Positions 25,426 through 34,290 are shown, counted from the first letter of the stretch. The stretch: DNA of 64,000 nucleotides from DTU015 sp012837895 (GCA_050952085.1 JBMNKH010000003.1:62001-126000); one strand, 5' to 3'. Program-made: numbers and translations. Notes: generated by a model from the letters alone, not told the origin.

Positions 25426-26082
25426 GATTCTTGCATCCCTTCCGTGGCCTTGGCCTTCAAGACCTTGATGGAGTTCTTTCTCAGCGTTCTTTGATATGAT
25501 TCAGCCAGGCTTGTGGTTTCAGGGGTGTCCAAGTTGGAAGATGCCTGCAGAAGCTCTCTCCAGAAAAGGGGTCAGGCAGTGCAAGTCGCATTGTGGCATG
25601 GTCTGCGAAGGATATTAGCTGAAGTCCCTCGAGCGAATCTCAGCGGCCTCCCCAGTAGATGCCCTTGAGTTCCTAGTCCATCATCTCCATCCGGAGTCTC
25701 GTTGGTCACATATAGCACAGCATCTTAAACCCTGTGCTCCCTCAAGTTAATGAACGGATAATCCTCGCCTTTACAGTCGCGTGAGATATCCCCTACAATG
25801 GATATCCTGAGTTTTGTGATAACCAAACCTCTTCCGGCGCTATGTCACTGCCTTCATTCATGGTATCTCCTGGCTTTGACCGGTTAGGTATTCGCCGGTC
25901 TTCTCATCTGAATGCTTCCCGGAGAAGGGTACTTGTGTCGTATAATAGTGATATTGGCGCTTCCAGGGAGTTAGCTTAAGAGAAGGTTAAAGAATTGGCT
26001 TTTCCTACAGAGGAAAGCAAGCTCAGCTGCAGAGTCAGCAGTAGAATTGGATAACGTCGGAGCATTGAGAGGAGGAGACTCT
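25426..26082. other. Intergenic stretch of about 650 bp
   Basis: I find no supportable gene, RNA or repeat. A TATAAT hexamer at 25941-25946 could be a -10 element for the small membrane protein gene, but no -35 box stands at the right distance. A short minus-strand frame around 25490-25640 has fairly gene-like codon use but no recognised family and contains stops. Confidence 0.4.
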
Positions 26083-26631
26083 ATGAAGGCAGACGCGTTC
26101 AGGAAATTGTCCTGGGGATTCATGTTCGAAATGATTGCTTTCAGGGTGATGGGGATTGATATACTGCCTGACATTATAGGCTTTATCTATTTTGGAGGGG
26201 CTTTGGCGATCTTGGCTGCGGAGAATGAGCGTTTTGCCAGGGCTAAGAATCGTAACCTGATTCTCCTGCTTTTCTCTGTCCTACAGATATATGAACCTCC
26301 GGTCCAAGAGAGCGGGGTCCATTTCTATGGAGGGCCGCTGGCACTTACACTCGGCATAGTGATATCAATCTTGGCGTTAGTGCATGTATACGATATCTTC
26401 ATGGGAATTAAGGACATGGCAGAAAAGGCGGGAGACCTCGCCGTCGCTCAGGAGGCAGATTCAAAGTGGTGCCAATACCTGGCGCTTCAGATCGCAGTCG
26501 TTTTCGGGTTCATCCTGGCTGCTCTTCCTGCACTTGGAACCGTCTACCTGATCGGCCTTTTTGTAGGTACAATAGCGCTCGCCATTAGCATAGCGGGATT
26601 CATGAAAAGGTGTGAGGAGAGGTTGGGCTGA
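26083..26631 (+). CDS. Small polytopic membrane protein
   Basis: 182 residues with about five hydrophobic segments (for example ILPDIIGFIYFGGALAILAA, LALTLGIVISILALVHVYDIF, VVFGFILAALPALGTVYLIG). I do not recognise a named family. The ATG at 26083 has GAGGAGGAG upstream. The frame is open to 26047 without a ribosome site. It precedes a damaged acetyltransferase gene by about 70 bp. Confidence 0.75.
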   Translation: MKADAFRKLSWGFMFEMIAFRVMGIDILPDIIGFIYFGGALAILAAENERFARAKNRNLILLLFSVLQIYEPPVQESGVHFYGGPLALTLGIVISILALVHVYDIFMGIKDMAEKAGDLAVAQEADSKWCQYLALQIAVVFGFILAALPALGTVYLIGLFVGTIALAISIAGFMKRCEERLG

Positions 26632-26702
26632 AGTCCGCTTGCCCAAAGAGGAATGACCCAACCGTTAAGGGTGAATGTGTCAGAGTTGTCACTGTAGATG
26701 AC

Positions 26703-27740
26703 ATGCCGGCAGCCTGCTCTGTTGCGCTGTTGCGTGAGATACGTGCACTCCAGGGCAATTGGGTGCCGGGAGCGTTGATTACCCTGGTAGCATGTGACCC
26801 CAAGTACCAGAACCGGGGTTTTGGATCTTTAGCAGTGAAAGACAGTCTGGCGTATGCAGCAAAGGCCGGAGCCAAACTGGCACTCCTTTACGGCCATCCT
26901 GGGTATTATCCCCGCTTTGGTTTCGTACCGGTGCTGCCTGCTGCTGTTGCTACGTTGGCCGTCGATGACGTGTCAACTGTAGATACAGATGAACGGCGTG
27001 ATACGGATAAACGATGTGATGCCGGTGAATGGCGTGGCGCAGGTGCGCTGCATGGGCATGTGCCTTCAAGGCTGCTGGTACGGGAGATCCAGGATTCTGA
27101 CATACCGGCCCTTCTAGAGATGTACGAGTCGCAGCTTGCCGGATACCCGTGTAGCGTTCGCAGGGATGTATCCCCCTGGATCTGGAAGCCACGGGGAGCG
27201 ATGCCAGGTAGGGATGTTCTGGTGTTCCTGGACACACAGTCCGGTCAGCTTGTGGGCTACTGTTTTTGTACTGACAATCCGGATAGGAGCTACCTGACAG
27301 TAATGGAAGCCGCCGCATCAGACAAGACTGTTGCTTCATGTATGGTTTCGACCTTGGCTAGGCGGGCAGCCGTTCTAGGACGGAAGTACTTGAAGGTTAG
27401 CACGGCCCCTGACAGTGTAGTGTTTCAGGCGGCCTTGGATAAGGGCGCCGGTATGGAGTACAAGGCTGCGGCAGCGGGGTTGGCATGTGTACTGAGTTGG
27501 GGAGGGCTTTTGCCCGGAGGATACAGGGTGGAACATATAGCGGAGCGGACAGGGGAGGCAGACGGGCCATCGCCTGACGATGCTTTCAATCTTTATCGCG
27601 GAAACGACCTGGTTTTGACAGCCGACAGGGCTTTTGTGACCAGGCTTGTTGTCGGATATGACGATGCGGGCTCGCTCAAGGGTCTGAAAGATTTCCCGAA
27701 GTCGTTTCCAAAATGGCATCTTGCACCGTATTGGTACTAA
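26703..27740 (+). CDS. GNAT-type acetyltransferase with damaged first domain
   Basis: 345 codons. Family sequence is present upstream of the ATG, without an in-frame start (CVRVVTVDDMPAACSVALL, a normal GNAT first strand and helix). It is joined directly to LREIRALQGNWVPGALITLVACDPKYQNRGFGSLAV, the fourth strand and acetyl-CoA loop. About 50 residues that should lie between them (second helix to third strand) are missing. The second half (VREIQDSDIPALLEMYESQL onwards) looks like an intact second GNAT-like domain. No ribosome site precedes 26703. An 18-bp repeat array sits between the domains. The gene may be decayed, or translated from an unusual start. The substrate is unknown. Confidence 0.6.
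   Translation: MPAACSVALLREIRALQGNWVPGALITLVACDPKYQNRGFGSLAVKDSLAYAAKAGAKLALLYGHPGYYPRFGFVPVLPAAVATLAVDDVSTVDTDERRDTDKRCDAGEWRGAGALHGHVPSRLLVREIQDSDIPALLEMYESQLAGYPCSVRRDVSPWIWKPRGAMPGRDVLVFLDTQSGQLVGYCFCTDNPDRSYLTVMEAAASDKTVASCMVSTLARRAAVLGRKYLKVSTAPDSVVFQAALDKGAGMEYKAAAAGLACVLSWGGLLPGGYRVEHIAERTGEADGPSPDDAFNLYRGNDLVLTADRAFVTRLVVGYDDAGSLKGLKDFPKSFPKWHLAPYWY
26982..27053. repeat. Four 18-bp tandem repeats inside the acetyltransferase gene
   Basis: Units at 26982, 27000, 27018 and 27036 follow GATNCNGRTRAANGRYGT and encode DTDERR, DTDKRC, DAGEWR and GAGALH in the linker between the two domains. A weaker fifth unit may precede at 26964. Confidence 0.75.
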
Positions 27741-27920
27741 TCTGTCGAAAACATCTGGTTATGTCGGAGACGAGACTGCTGAAGGCGAAGTGTCGGTTTT
27801 GGTACCAGCTTCTGCCCCGGCCTGGCCGCTCTTGGTACCATGTTTGCTTCTAAGGTGGTCCGTTTTAGTATCCAGCTACAGGTCAATATTAGCGACCGGT
27901 AGCATTTCCTAAGATTTGGC

Positions 27921-27949
27921 TTGACACCTGTTTTCGTCAGGTGTATATT
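27921..27949 (+). promoter_or_regulatory. Near-consensus sigma-A promoter with inverted repeat in the spacer
   Basis: TTGACA (27921-27926), a 17-base spacer, then TATATT (27944-27949). ACACCTG (27924-27930) and CAGGTGT (27938-27944) form a perfect 7-bp inverted repeat that spans the spacer, so a repressor bound there would block the polymerase. Confidence 0.7.
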
Positions 27950-28019
27950 CTGCGTGGTTCTCACGAGCGTTTAGTACGGCCGCATTACTACCACATCAAA
28001 TTGAAAGGAAGTGTCGAGC

Positions 28020-28079
28020 ATGAAGCGTGTAAGCATCAGAATCCGAGGGAAGCTAGGGTCGGAGGAGAGCCGGCTGTAA
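28020..28079 (+). CDS. Possible 19-residue leader peptide
   Basis: ATG at 28020 with AAAGGAAG about 8 bases upstream, 71 bp after the promoter's -10 box. The product would be MKRVSIRIRGKLGSEESRL, a basic then acidic peptide with no known family. It could be a leader peptide, or chance. The palindrome at 28094 follows its stop directly. Confidence 0.4.
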   Translation: MKRVSIRIRGKLGSEESRL

Positions 28080-28093
28080 GACGTACGTGTCCT

Positions 28094-28112
28094 TGACAAG
28101 GTCACCTTGTCA
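28094..28112. promoter_or_regulatory. Perfect 9-bp palindrome, possible operator or attenuator stem
   Basis: TGACAAGGT-C-ACCTTGTCA, a 19-base palindrome with a single central base. It lies 15 bp after the short open frame and 290 bp before the ABC ATPase start. The left arm overlaps a TTGACA hexamer at 28093. Confidence 0.55.
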
Positions 28113-28400
28113 CTGTTCCGCCATAGCGGCTGAACACGTATGTTCGCCAAGCAGTCCCGTTTACCGGTGGCAAACGCTGCCGTGTCCTTCTTTGATTTCC
28201 CCTACTCCCTCTGGTTTACTTAACCGCTGCCAGGGTAGTTCCGTCCAAGCCATGATTCTAACTACATTTCCAGTGTTACAGTGCTTTGTAGCCAGCATTA
28301 CAGCTAGCATTGCAGACCTGTTGTGACGGATCTCCGGCTGCAGCGTTCGGTTTACAGGTAGTCCCGTGCGCTCTGTTGTTTGAATACCGTTGCATCCCGA

Positions 28401-29279
28401 ATGAAAACAGATAGATACCGAAGGGAGAATCCGTTCTTGTTCACAGACATTTCAAACATTACCTGTGGAGATGACCCGGTCATAATCGTTGAAGATCTGA
28501 TAAAACACTTCCGCATAAGGCTCGATGGCGATGATTTCCGGGAACGGGTGAGGCTGTTTTTCAGGCCTGAGTACCGCACGGTTAAGGCGCTGGATGGCGT
28601 CAGTTTCACAGTCCGTCGCGGCGAATCTGTAGGCTACATTGGCCTCAACGGCGCAGGCAAGTCCACCACTATCAAGCTGCTTTGCGGCGTGCTGGTACCT
28701 ACATCGGGAAGAGTGATTGTTGCGGGTATTGAGCCCCACCGTCACCGGACGCTGAACGCCCGGCGCATCGGACTCATGATGGGGCAGAGGACACAGCTGT
28801 TGTGGGATTTGCCCGTCAAAGAGAGCTTTACCCTGCTTGGGAAGATATATGACCTGGACCCTGAAACCTACAGGGCCAACAAGGACAGGCTTATCGACGC
28901 TCTGGACATAAGGTCACTCATGGAAACGCCTGCCCGGATGCTTTCCCTCGGGCAAAGAACCCGCTGTGATCTGGCGTTGACCTTCTTGCATGATCCTGCC
29001 GTCGTGTATCTTGACGAACCAACCATAGGGCTTGATGTATTCGCGCGGGAACGCATCAGGGAGTTTCTGCGCGCTGAAAAGGCCCGGGGCGTGACCATCT
29101 TCATGGCAAGCCACGACCTTGATGACCTGGAAATGGTAGCAGACCGGGTACTCCTTATCCATCAAGGCAGAATCCTGTTTGACGGAACTCAAGCTGACCT
29201 GCAAGACATGTTTGGCGGGCAGTTAGGTTCGCTTGAAGACACAGTCAAGCGGTTCTACAGGGAGGAGGCACTGGGATGA
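28401..29279 (+). CDS. ABC exporter ATP-binding protein (COG4586 type)
   Basis: Cytoplasmic ATPase of about 292 residues. Walker A is GLNGAGKSTT, the signature is LSLGQRTRCDL, Walker B is VVYLDEPTIGLD and the switch is MASHDLDD. The stretch RVRLFFRPEYRTVKALDGVSF is typical of ATPases that pair with two ABC-2 family permeases. The start is uncertain. ATG 28401 and an upstream TTG 28380 both lack a ribosome site. The stop overlaps the next gene by 4 bp. The set may export a drug, lipid or peptide; this cannot be fixed. Confidence 0.88.
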   Translation: MKTDRYRRENPFLFTDISNITCGDDPVIIVEDLIKHFRIRLDGDDFRERVRLFFRPEYRTVKALDGVSFTVRRGESVGYIGLNGAGKSTTIKLLCGVLVPTSGRVIVAGIEPHRHRTLNARRIGLMMGQRTQLLWDLPVKESFTLLGKIYDLDPETYRANKDRLIDALDIRSLMETPARMLSLGQRTRCDLALTFLHDPAVVYLDEPTIGLDVFARERIREFLRAEKARGVTIFMASHDLDDLEMVADRVLLIHQGRILFDGTQADLQDMFGGQLGSLEDTVKRFYREEALG

Positions 29280-30106
29280 AGCCCGTGACTAACTCAGAGA
29301 CATACTTGAAACCCTTGAGATTGAGGAAGTACCTCCAGTACACCCGGGCAGAGTTTATGCGCGGCCTGAGGTACCGTGCTAACTACTGGGCGACATTGTG
29401 CAGCAGCGTGATAATGACGGTCATCCAGTGGTCCCTCTGGAGAGCAGTTTACATCAATACAACTTCGATTGCCGGTGTGAGTCTGCCGGCTATGATGGCC
29501 TATGTTCTCATTGGGAGGGTGATCTCAGGCTTTCTCGCAGAGCCTGCAAACCTCAATATTGGCCCGAGGGTCAGGAGCGGGGCCATAGTCCACGACCTTG
29601 TGAAACCGGCAGACCTGCACCCCCAGCTTATGTTCCAGACCTTGGGAGGCGCTTTGTTCCGTTTGGTTTCCACCGGGTTGCCTATATTCCTGGTGCTGCT
29701 TATCACAGGGGCTCTCCGGATGCCTGACCTGAAAACAGTAGCCCTCTTCATAGTCTCTTTGGTCATGAGCTATATCACATTATTCTCAACATCCTTCGTC
29801 TCGGGAGTGCTAACCTTCTACACCAAGAGCGGTGTGGGTGTGGAACACATGTATACCTTAGTTGAGCTGATGTCAGGACTATATGTCCCGCTTCAGTTTT
29901 TCCCGGGATGGCTAAGGAAGATAGCAGATTTGCTGCCTTTCAAAGCCATACACTACATCCCCATGGCCATCTGGAGTGGATTGACTGAACCTGGAGAGAT
30001 CTTGTCTTCGTTGGCGTCACAACTCATATGGACAGCGGCCATGGTAGTTCTGTGCCGCGCAATCTGGTCGGGTGCCGTAAAGCATCTGACTATCCAGGGA
30101 GGTTGA
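29276..30106 (+). CDS. ABC-2 family permease (COG4587 type)
   Basis: 276-residue integral membrane protein with about six membrane segments, starting within the ATPase stop (ATGA overlap). AEFMRGLRYRANYWATLCSS at the start and the later VLTFYTKSGVGVEHMYTLVE match the paired DUF990-like exporter permeases. The C-terminal segment is AMVVLCRAIWSGAVKHLTIQGG. It forms a heterodimer with the next gene product, which starts 4 bp after its stop. Confidence 0.85.
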   Translation: MKPVTNSETYLKPLRLRKYLQYTRAEFMRGLRYRANYWATLCSSVIMTVIQWSLWRAVYINTTSIAGVSLPAMMAYVLIGRVISGFLAEPANLNIGPRVRSGAIVHDLVKPADLHPQLMFQTLGGALFRLVSTGLPIFLVLLITGALRMPDLKTVALFIVSLVMSYITLFSTSFVSGVLTFYTKSGVGVEHMYTLVELMSGLYVPLQFFPGWLRKIADLLPFKAIHYIPMAIWSGLTEPGEILSSLASQLIWTAAMVVLCRAIWSGAVKHLTIQGG

Positions 30107-30110
30107 CAGC

Positions 30111-30932
30111 ATGGGTTCTTACGAACCGCCTCGTGGCATGGCCGCGGTATGGCGTTACGTCAAGTTATACTACTGGTACCTGCGGGCTAACTGGCTGTCC
30201 CTTATGGCTTACCCGGTGGAATTCATCATAGTCAACCTTTCAGGCGTGGCGTATTCCCTTGGTTCAGTGGCGGCGGTCTGGGTGCTTTTCGCCCAAGTCA
30301 AAGCGATAGGCAGGTGGACTTACCCAGAGGTACTCCTTATTTACGGAATGAGTATATTCTCGCGGTCGCTTTTTCACCTGTTCTGGATAAACCTTATGAC
30401 CCTTAGCTCCATGGTCAGAGATGGTACCGTGGACAGGCTGCTGGTACGGCCCCTGAACCCACTGTTTCAGGTGGTCGCAGGCTATCTCGATAACGATGAC
30501 TGGGGCGAGCTGGTAACAGCCATTATGCTAGTATGGATATCCCTGGGTATGCTGGGTCAAAGAACAGTGTGGGCGATCTTGTGGGTGCTCCTGTCTGTGA
30601 TATCTGGGTCGTTGATTTTCGCTTCTATGCACCTGGTTGGCAACGCCGTATCGTTTTTCACCATCGAAAGCAGCGGGTTTTCCAGGCTGGCCTGGACTAT
30701 GGATGAATTCACCAGATACCCGGCGGACATATATGGCAAGACAACCAGGACCATTATTACATGGGTGCTGCCTGTTGCTTTTGCCAGCTTCTATCCGGCA
30801 CAACTTGTTTTCGGCAACGAGCAGATGAAGTGGATGGCCGTTGCTACACCTGTTATCGCCATCCTCACTTTTTCGGCCGCGTACATCTTCTGGACCGTGG
30901 CTATCAATCATTACCAGGGGGCCGGGAACTAA
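30111..30932 (+). CDS. ABC-2 family permease (COG3694 type)
   Basis: 273 residues with about six membrane segments, third gene of the exporter operon. VRDGTVDRLLVRPLNPLFQV is the cytoplasmic coupling-region motif typical of this family. VLPVAFASFYPAQLVFG marks the last part of the domain. Expected to pair with the preceding permease and the ATPase. A GC-rich hairpin spans its stop. Confidence 0.85.
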   Translation: MGSYEPPRGMAAVWRYVKLYYWYLRANWLSLMAYPVEFIIVNLSGVAYSLGSVAAVWVLFAQVKAIGRWTYPEVLLIYGMSIFSRSLFHLFWINLMTLSSMVRDGTVDRLLVRPLNPLFQVVAGYLDNDDWGELVTAIMLVWISLGMLGQRTVWAILWVLLSVISGSLIFASMHLVGNAVSFFTIESSGFSRLAWTMDEFTRYPADIYGKTTRTIITWVLPVAFASFYPAQLVFGNEQMKWMAVATPVIAILTFSAAYIFWTVAINHYQGAGN

Positions 30933-30940
30933 CCGGCCCC
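30918..30940 (+). terminator. Hairpin overlapping the stop of the exporter operon
   Basis: GGGGCCGG (30918-30925) pairs with CCGGCCCC (30933-30940) around a 7-base loop that contains the stop codon. No T-run follows directly, so termination strength is uncertain. Confidence 0.45.
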
Positions 30941-31273
30941 TGGCCTGCCGCCCCTGCTGTGTTTTGCCATGCATGGAATAGTGCCGGACATATTCACATA
31001 AGATTCCACAGCAGACTTGAGCAAACTCGTGGTAATCTTAGCAGGAATACTCGGAATTATGTTGAATGAAAAACCCTTAACTTATTGCATGGTTATTCTG
31101 GATGAAGCAAATGTCTGCAAAGGCGTATTTTGGTTATTTTGGAAAGGGGGTGCTCATACACTCTTTCATCCAGATTCTATGCTGATGATGGGAGGACTTT
31201 AGATAAATAGCAAGGAAGTTGACGGTTTTTTTATTTCCTTAGTGTCAGAAGTGACCGGGAGGTGAATGTAAGA
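30941..31273. other. Leader region of module B
   Basis: About 330 bp without a supportable gene. It holds a long-range inverted repeat (31097-31174), a T-run at 31227-31233 and the ribosome site GGAGG at 31258-31262. Confidence 0.55.
31097..31174. promoter_or_regulatory. Long-loop inverted repeat in module B leader
   Basis: TCTGGATGAA (31097-31106) and TTCATCCAGA (31165-31174) are a perfect 10-bp inverted repeat separated by 58 bases, about 100 bp before the module B start. It could fold in the mRNA leader or be two operator half-sites. Confidence 0.4.
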
Positions 31274-32056
31274 ATGACAATCGCTCCAGGAAATGTGTTT
31301 GGTTTCTGGATGTTAATCGCGATATCCGCGTTGGTCATCTATACCATAAGAGCTTCAGAGAGGGGTAAGTTCAAAGTAACAATCAGGCCCATAGCCGGGC
31401 TCGAAGCAATAGAGGAATGTGTGGGCCGGGCTACCGAAATGGGAAGGCCGGTACACTTCTCGCCAGGGCTTGGTGACATAGTCACCACCTCAGCTCCTGA
31501 TACCCTTGCAGCTCTTCAGATTCTCTCGTATGTGACTGACGTGGCTGCGAAGTACGATGCCAGGTTTCTCGTTACCATCCGTATGCCCAACGTATACCCG
31601 CTGGCTACAGAAACAGTACGCCAGGGTTATATTGCGGCGAACAAAGCGGACTCGTACAGGGACAACATGGTAAGGTACGTTTCAAGCGACCAAGACGCGT
31701 ATGCTGCAGGCGTTATCGGCCTCTTCCACCAGGAACAGGTCGCATCCAGCATCTTGGCCGGCCTCTACATGGGAGAAGCACTGCTGCTTGCTGAATCAGC
31801 CGCCAGGCTTGGAATCATGCAGGTGGCAATCACTGCATCGGTTATGCAGGTACCCTTCTTCGTAGCTGCTTGTGACTACACCGTAATCGGTGAGGAACTG
31901 TACGCAGCCGGAGCTTACCTTACAAACGACAAGGGACGTCTCGGAGGTATAGCAGGACAAGACTATATCAAACTGATCGTGATCGGCATCATCCTGATTG
32001 GCACTTTGATGACGTCTGCCGGCAGTAATGCAATTCAAAGTCTACTTACGATGTAG
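31274..32056 (+). CDS. DUF6754 membrane protein (module B, protein 1)
   Basis: 260 residues. It has the same plan as copy A: a membrane segment at about 9-24, a soluble domain, and a C-terminal membrane segment (IVIGIILIGTLMTSAG). Conserved blocks are GRATEMGRPVHFSPG, YVSSDQDAYAAGVIG, EQVASSILAGLYMGEALLLAE and PFFVAACDYTVIGEEL. Basic residues after the first segment (RASERGKFK) place the soluble domain in the cytoplasm. I chose the ATG at 31274, 11 bases behind GGAGG. The GTG at 31262 overlaps that site. It begins an operon that ends at a terminator after protein 4. Confidence 0.85.
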   Translation: MTIAPGNVFGFWMLIAISALVIYTIRASERGKFKVTIRPIAGLEAIEECVGRATEMGRPVHFSPGLGDIVTTSAPDTLAALQILSYVTDVAAKYDARFLVTIRMPNVYPLATETVRQGYIAANKADSYRDNMVRYVSSDQDAYAAGVIGLFHQEQVASSILAGLYMGEALLLAESAARLGIMQVAITASVMQVPFFVAACDYTVIGEELYAAGAYLTNDKGRLGGIAGQDYIKLIVIGIILIGTLMTSAGSNAIQSLLTM

Positions 32057-32101
32057 TTGGTCGTAGGCAGAAGACTCGCTTAATGGAAAGAAGGTGTAAT
32101 A

Positions 32102-32764
32102 ATGCGGAAAGAAGTGCCATTGCTAATTACTTTCGTGGTTGCGCTGATTGTGATGCTAAGCCAGGTTACAACCGGAAATATCCCTGGGCTAGGCGTTGCC
32201 ATGCCTGACCTTTTTGAACGATATATCAGCCCTTGGATGACAGTGGTTTCCGCTTTTTCACTCTGCCTGGCCTCTGTCAACCTGATAGTGGTGCATTCAA
32301 GGAACATATCGCGGAAGCAGTCCGAGTGGATTTACAGCCTTATCCTGCTAGGCACACTGGTAATCTACGGTGCCTGGTGTACTTACATCCAGATAAATCC
32401 GGACAACACGGCTGCAGCTTCCAACTACTCGCTGATATATAACTACATCCTGTCGCCGCTCATGACAGGGCAGTGGGCTTGCTTGGCGTTCTACGTGGCC
32501 TCTGCGTCTTACCGGGCCTTCAGGGCGAGAAACCTTGAGGCAACGGTACTGCTGGCGTCGGCAATATTGGTGATGCTGGGCGCTACTCCTGTAGGAGGGG
32601 TGATTTGGAGCAAGTTCCCGGTTATACAACGGTGGCTAATCGACATACCGAACATGACGGGCCAGCGTGCCCTGCTGATAGGCGCTGCAGTGGGAAGCTT
32701 TGTTGCATGCCTGCGCACAATGCTTGGAATCGAGCGGGGACATCTCGGCATCGGCGGTTCTTAA
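32102..32764 (+). CDS. Polytopic membrane protein (module B, protein 2)
   Basis: 220 residues with five to six membrane segments. The module signature FYVASASYRAFRARNLEA is present, then VMLGATPVGGVIW and the C-terminal LGIERGHLG. AAAGAAGGTG is upstream of the ATG. It starts 45 bp after protein 1 and is followed after 22 bp by protein 3. Confidence 0.82.
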   Translation: MRKEVPLLITFVVALIVMLSQVTTGNIPGLGVAMPDLFERYISPWMTVVSAFSLCLASVNLIVVHSRNISRKQSEWIYSLILLGTLVIYGAWCTYIQINPDNTAAASNYSLIYNYILSPLMTGQWACLAFYVASASYRAFRARNLEATVLLASAILVMLGATPVGGVIWSKFPVIQRWLIDIPNMTGQRALLIGAAVGSFVACLRTMLGIERGHLGIGGS

Positions 32765-32786
32765 TGGGGAAGGAGGTATCCGGAGC

Positions 32787-33623
32787 ATGAGTCTTATGGA
32801 AAGACTACAGAACGTTGATTCTAGAATCATATATGTACTTCTGCTTATAGCTCTATCTCTGCCTCTGCTCCGTCCTATCGGGATTCCGCTGCAGACTGAT
32901 CCGATGGTCCGGGCTGTTTACGACATAATAGAGGGACTTGACCCGGAAAAAGACAGGGTGTTGTTGTCCATGGACTACAGCCCTGGCGCGGGATTGGATG
33001 CAGAAGTGTCTCCTGTGGCGGTGGTAGAGCACTTAGCGGAACGTGGTATTAAGTGGGTGGCCATATCCTTCGGCACGACAGACGGCCCCATGATGACAAA
33101 CAGGATAATCGCAGATCTTGAGGCACGGGGCTATGAGTATGGTAAGGACTTTGCCAACCTGGGATACATGGCGGGCGAGGAAAACGCTGTCCGCCTCTTT
33201 GCCCTGGACTGCCTCAGTGTGCCCACTGACGTAAGGGGCAACAGGACGGATCAGCTGCCCGTGATGCAAGGGATAAAGACAATCAAGGATTTTGCCTTTG
33301 TAATGCAGTTTTCAATGGGTACACCTGAAATGTGGATCCGTCAGGTAGTAGACCCCATGGGGATAAAATTCGCTACGGGAACGGTTACAGTATCTGTCCC
33401 GTCTATCGTGCCCTATTTCAACTCGGGACAGGTGAAGGGCGTGATGGGAGGCGTATCTTCCGCAGCCCAGTATGAGCTTCTGTGCAACAAGCCGGGACGG
33501 GGCGCAGCCTTGATGGATGCCCAATCCATGGGCCACTTGCTCATCATCCTGTTTATCGTTCTCGGCAATATCGGGTATTTCATGGTCAAGGACAAGAAAG
33601 ATAACTTGGCTGCCGGGCAATAG
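32787..33623 (+). CDS. Anchored extracytoplasmic protein (module B, protein 3)
   Basis: 278 residues: a short basic start, a membrane segment at about 13-33 (IIYVLLLIALSLPLL), a soluble domain of about 220 residues, and a C-terminal membrane segment (HLLIILFIVLGNIGYFMV) with lysines after it. The charge pattern puts both ends inside and the soluble part outside. Shared motifs are LSMDYSPG, YEYGKDFANLGYMAGEE, PYFNSGQVKGVMGG and DAQSMGHLL. No cysteine lipobox or known enzyme motif is visible. AAGGAGG is 10 bases before the ATG at 32787. Confidence 0.82.
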   Translation: MSLMERLQNVDSRIIYVLLLIALSLPLLRPIGIPLQTDPMVRAVYDIIEGLDPEKDRVLLSMDYSPGAGLDAEVSPVAVVEHLAERGIKWVAISFGTTDGPMMTNRIIADLEARGYEYGKDFANLGYMAGEENAVRLFALDCLSVPTDVRGNRTDQLPVMQGIKTIKDFAFVMQFSMGTPEMWIRQVVDPMGIKFATGTVTVSVPSIVPYFNSGQVKGVMGGVSSAAQYELLCNKPGRGAALMDAQSMGHLLIILFIVLGNIGYFMVKDKKDNLAAGQ

Positions 33624-33638
33624 CTGGGAGGTGAAAAG

Positions 33639-34262
33639 ATGCAGATTTCAACGAATATTTGGCAATGGATCTCTGTGATTTGTATATTCGGCATGTGGTC
33701 ACTGCCACTGTACAAAGACAATCCCTTTTACCGGGTATGCCAGAACGTATTTGTTGGCTCGTGTGCGGGTCACGCTATCGGAATCGCTATCGGAAATATT
33801 GTGAACTACGGTTTCGAGCCCTTGTTTACCCAGAGCAAGATAGACCTCCTGATTCCGGTAATCTTAGGGCTTATGCTGTATACCCGCTTCTTCCCGGGAG
33901 TTGCCTGGTTGAGCCGTTGGCCTGTTGCTTTTCTGGTAGGTGTTGGCGTGGGGCAGACTATCTACGCCTCTTTGAGGTCACAGGTGATCAACCAGTCAAT
34001 AGCAGCTATGACTAAGTTCCCCCAGCCGACCGTGGGAGCTACGATTAACGGGCTGGTATCCCTTATAGGATTGTTATCCATTCTCACTTACTTCCTTTTC
34101 ACCGTCCCGCAGTCGGGTGTTGTCAGAGGTATGTCCAAGCTGGGCCGGTGGATGATGATGGTGACCTTCGGGGTCGGGTTCGGCAACGTTGTATCAGGAC
34201 GTCTGTCTGTACTCTTGGGCGAGCTGCTCAAGATATTCGGCGACTGGTTGGGTATGATCTAG
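33639..34262 (+). CDS. Polytopic membrane protein (module B, protein 4)
   Basis: 207 residues with about six membrane segments. Module marks are YKDNPFYRVCQNVFVG, LLIPVILGLMLYTRFFPG and LGRWMMMVTFGVGFGNVV. It starts 15 bp after protein 3 with GGGAGGTG upstream and closes the operon at a clear terminator. Copy B therefore has only the four module genes, which defines the minimal unit. Confidence 0.84.
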   Translation: MQISTNIWQWISVICIFGMWSLPLYKDNPFYRVCQNVFVGSCAGHAIGIAIGNIVNYGFEPLFTQSKIDLLIPVILGLMLYTRFFPGVAWLSRWPVAFLVGVGVGQTIYASLRSQVINQSIAAMTKFPQPTVGATINGLVSLIGLLSILTYFLFTVPQSGVVRGMSKLGRWMMMVTFGVGFGNVVSGRLSVLLGELLKIFGDWLGMI

Positions 34263-34290
34263 CGCCGAGGCAGTAACAGTAGTCTAGAAC

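Larger units (their letters stand above)
27741..28400. other. Regulatory intergenic region upstream of the three-gene ABC exporter
   Basis: About 660 bp. It contains a near-consensus promoter, a 19-codon open frame and a perfect palindrome, listed separately. The remaining 270 bp before the ATPase start show nothing I can name. Confidence 0.6.
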
